DNA of 64,000 nt, from positions 734,094 through 798,093 of the forward strand of contig NZ_NIBV01000001.1 of the NCBI RefSeq assembly GCF_002632585.1, in the 5' to 3' direction. The notes beneath the pieces are model-generated. The model searched no databases. It was not told the origin of the DNA and worked only from the letters and a program-made list of their open reading frames with translations. Within the stretch, counting starts at the first letter, position 1, and each line of letters opens with the position of its first letter. This stretch comes from Xenorhabdus szentirmaii DSM 16338. Lineage in GTDB: Bacteria; Pseudomonadota; Gammaproteobacteria; Enterobacterales; Enterobacteriaceae. A program made the position numbers and the translations under genes. Of this stretch, positions 63,442 through 64,000 are shown piece by piece.

Positions 63442-64000
63442 ATGAATACATCAATCACAATAAATGGAGTATCTAAATTAATTTTAAATTTATTTAGATT
63501 TACTCTACCAGCGTTAATTGTACCTTATATATATCGTACACTATCTCCTGATAATATTGGCGCAGTTAATTATGCGGAAAGTATTTACTCATATATTCAC
63601 ACTATAGCAGTACTAGGATTATCTTATTATTCAATTAGAGAATTAGGTAAAATAAGAAATAATAAAGAAAAGTCTTCCGAACTTTTTTCTAATTTATACC
63701 TAATAAATATATTTACAATATTGTTTTCTGTCATAATATATTTATTTATTATTTTGTTTTTTATAACAGATCAAAAAGCTCATATTATATCGATTATATT
63801 AATATTTAAACTATTACTTCTTACGTTAGACATTGAATGGGTAAATGAAGCCTATGAAGAATATAAATTTATATCATTAAAAACAATATGCTGCAGAACA
63901 GTCTCATTAGTATTAATGTATTTATTAGTAACAACAAAAGACGATTATATCACATATGTTTGGTTAAATATTCTTTTCGATGCAACTAACGGATTAATTT
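63442..64000 (+). CDS. wzx: Wzx-type polysaccharide flippase, N-terminal part (runs off the right edge)
   Basis: The frame from ATG 63442 is open to the end of the window (186 codons). It starts MNTSITINGVSKLILNLFRF, then TLPALIVPYIYRTLSPDNIG, with a helix set and the DIEWVNEAYEEYKFISLKT segment found in O-antigen flippases of the MATE-like superfamily. It would move the lipid-linked repeat unit across the inner membrane for the Wzy polymerase. It follows the previous gene by one base. Confidence 0.82.
   Translation, partial: MNTSITINGVSKLILNLFRFTLPALIVPYIYRTLSPDNIGAVNYAESIYSYIHTIAVLGLSYYSIRELGKIRNNKEKSSELFSNLYLINIFTILFSVIIYLFIILFFITDQKAHIISIILIFKLLLLTLDIEWVNEAYEEYKFISLKTICCRTVSLVLMYLLVTTKDDYITYVWLNILFDATNGLI

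Overview
The window is enterobacterial chromosome of about 43-45% GC by eye, with one strongly AT-rich accessory block at its right end. Housekeeping gene order and protein sequence point to the Morganellaceae, most likely Xenorhabdus or Photorhabdus. The evidence is the E. coli-like order murI-btuB/trmA/yijD-fabR/sthA/oxyR/arg, metF, ppc, metL-metB/metJ, rpmE, priA-cytR-ftsN-hslVU-menA-rraA-zapB, glpFK-emrD-fpr-yiiR-yiiQ-tpiA, sbp-pfkA-fieF, cpxP/cpxRA. The argCBGH operon (argG between argB and argH) and accessory genes placed at core-gene junctions fit the same group. The genus is an inference.

Layout. 1-6.9 kb: cell wall, vitamin B12 uptake, tRNA methylation, membrane lipid control and redox genes. 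6.9-12.7 kb: arginine biosynthesis, argE diverging from argCBGH across a double ARG box. 12.9-13.9 kb: metF under five tandem met boxes. 13.9-18.5 kb: an inserted four-gene operon whose family combination (SAM methyltransferase, sulfatase-modifying-factor-like protein, GTP cyclohydrolase II, WD40 protein) matches toxA, toxD, toxB and toxC of toxoflavin (7-azapteridine toxin) biosynthesis. No toxE deaminase, transporter, regulator or resistance gene is seen. The operon is bracketed by a 76-bp direct duplication of the metF 3' end, each copy followed by its own terminator, so the cluster appears to have entered at the metF tail. 18.7-46 kb: ordinary core genes with recognisable MetJ and sigma-32 sites.

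46-51.7 kb: a variable interval between fieF and cpxP. It holds a coupled acyltransferase/CdsA-like pair, a decayed stretch, an orphan P2-type tail fibre with a glycine-rich tip, and a RelBE-like toxin-antitoxin pair. 51.7-54.4 kb: cpxP diverging from cpxRA across a perfect CpxR box.

54.6-64 kb: a very AT-rich surface-polysaccharide locus led by a JUMPstart/ops element (RfaH control). It encodes a TagF-like glycerophosphotransferase, a TagD-like glycerol-3-phosphate cytidylyltransferase, a cytidylyltransferase-kinase fusion (likely CDP-choline/ethanolamine-type), a sulfotransferase-like protein, two glycosyltransferases, a GINT1-like beta-propeller protein, a Wzy polymerase and the start of a Wzx flippase. 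Together they predict a Wzx/Wzy polysaccharide carrying glycerol phosphate and possibly a second phospho-substituent. The locus runs off the right edge.

No rRNA, tRNA, CRISPR array, transposase or integrase was seen.
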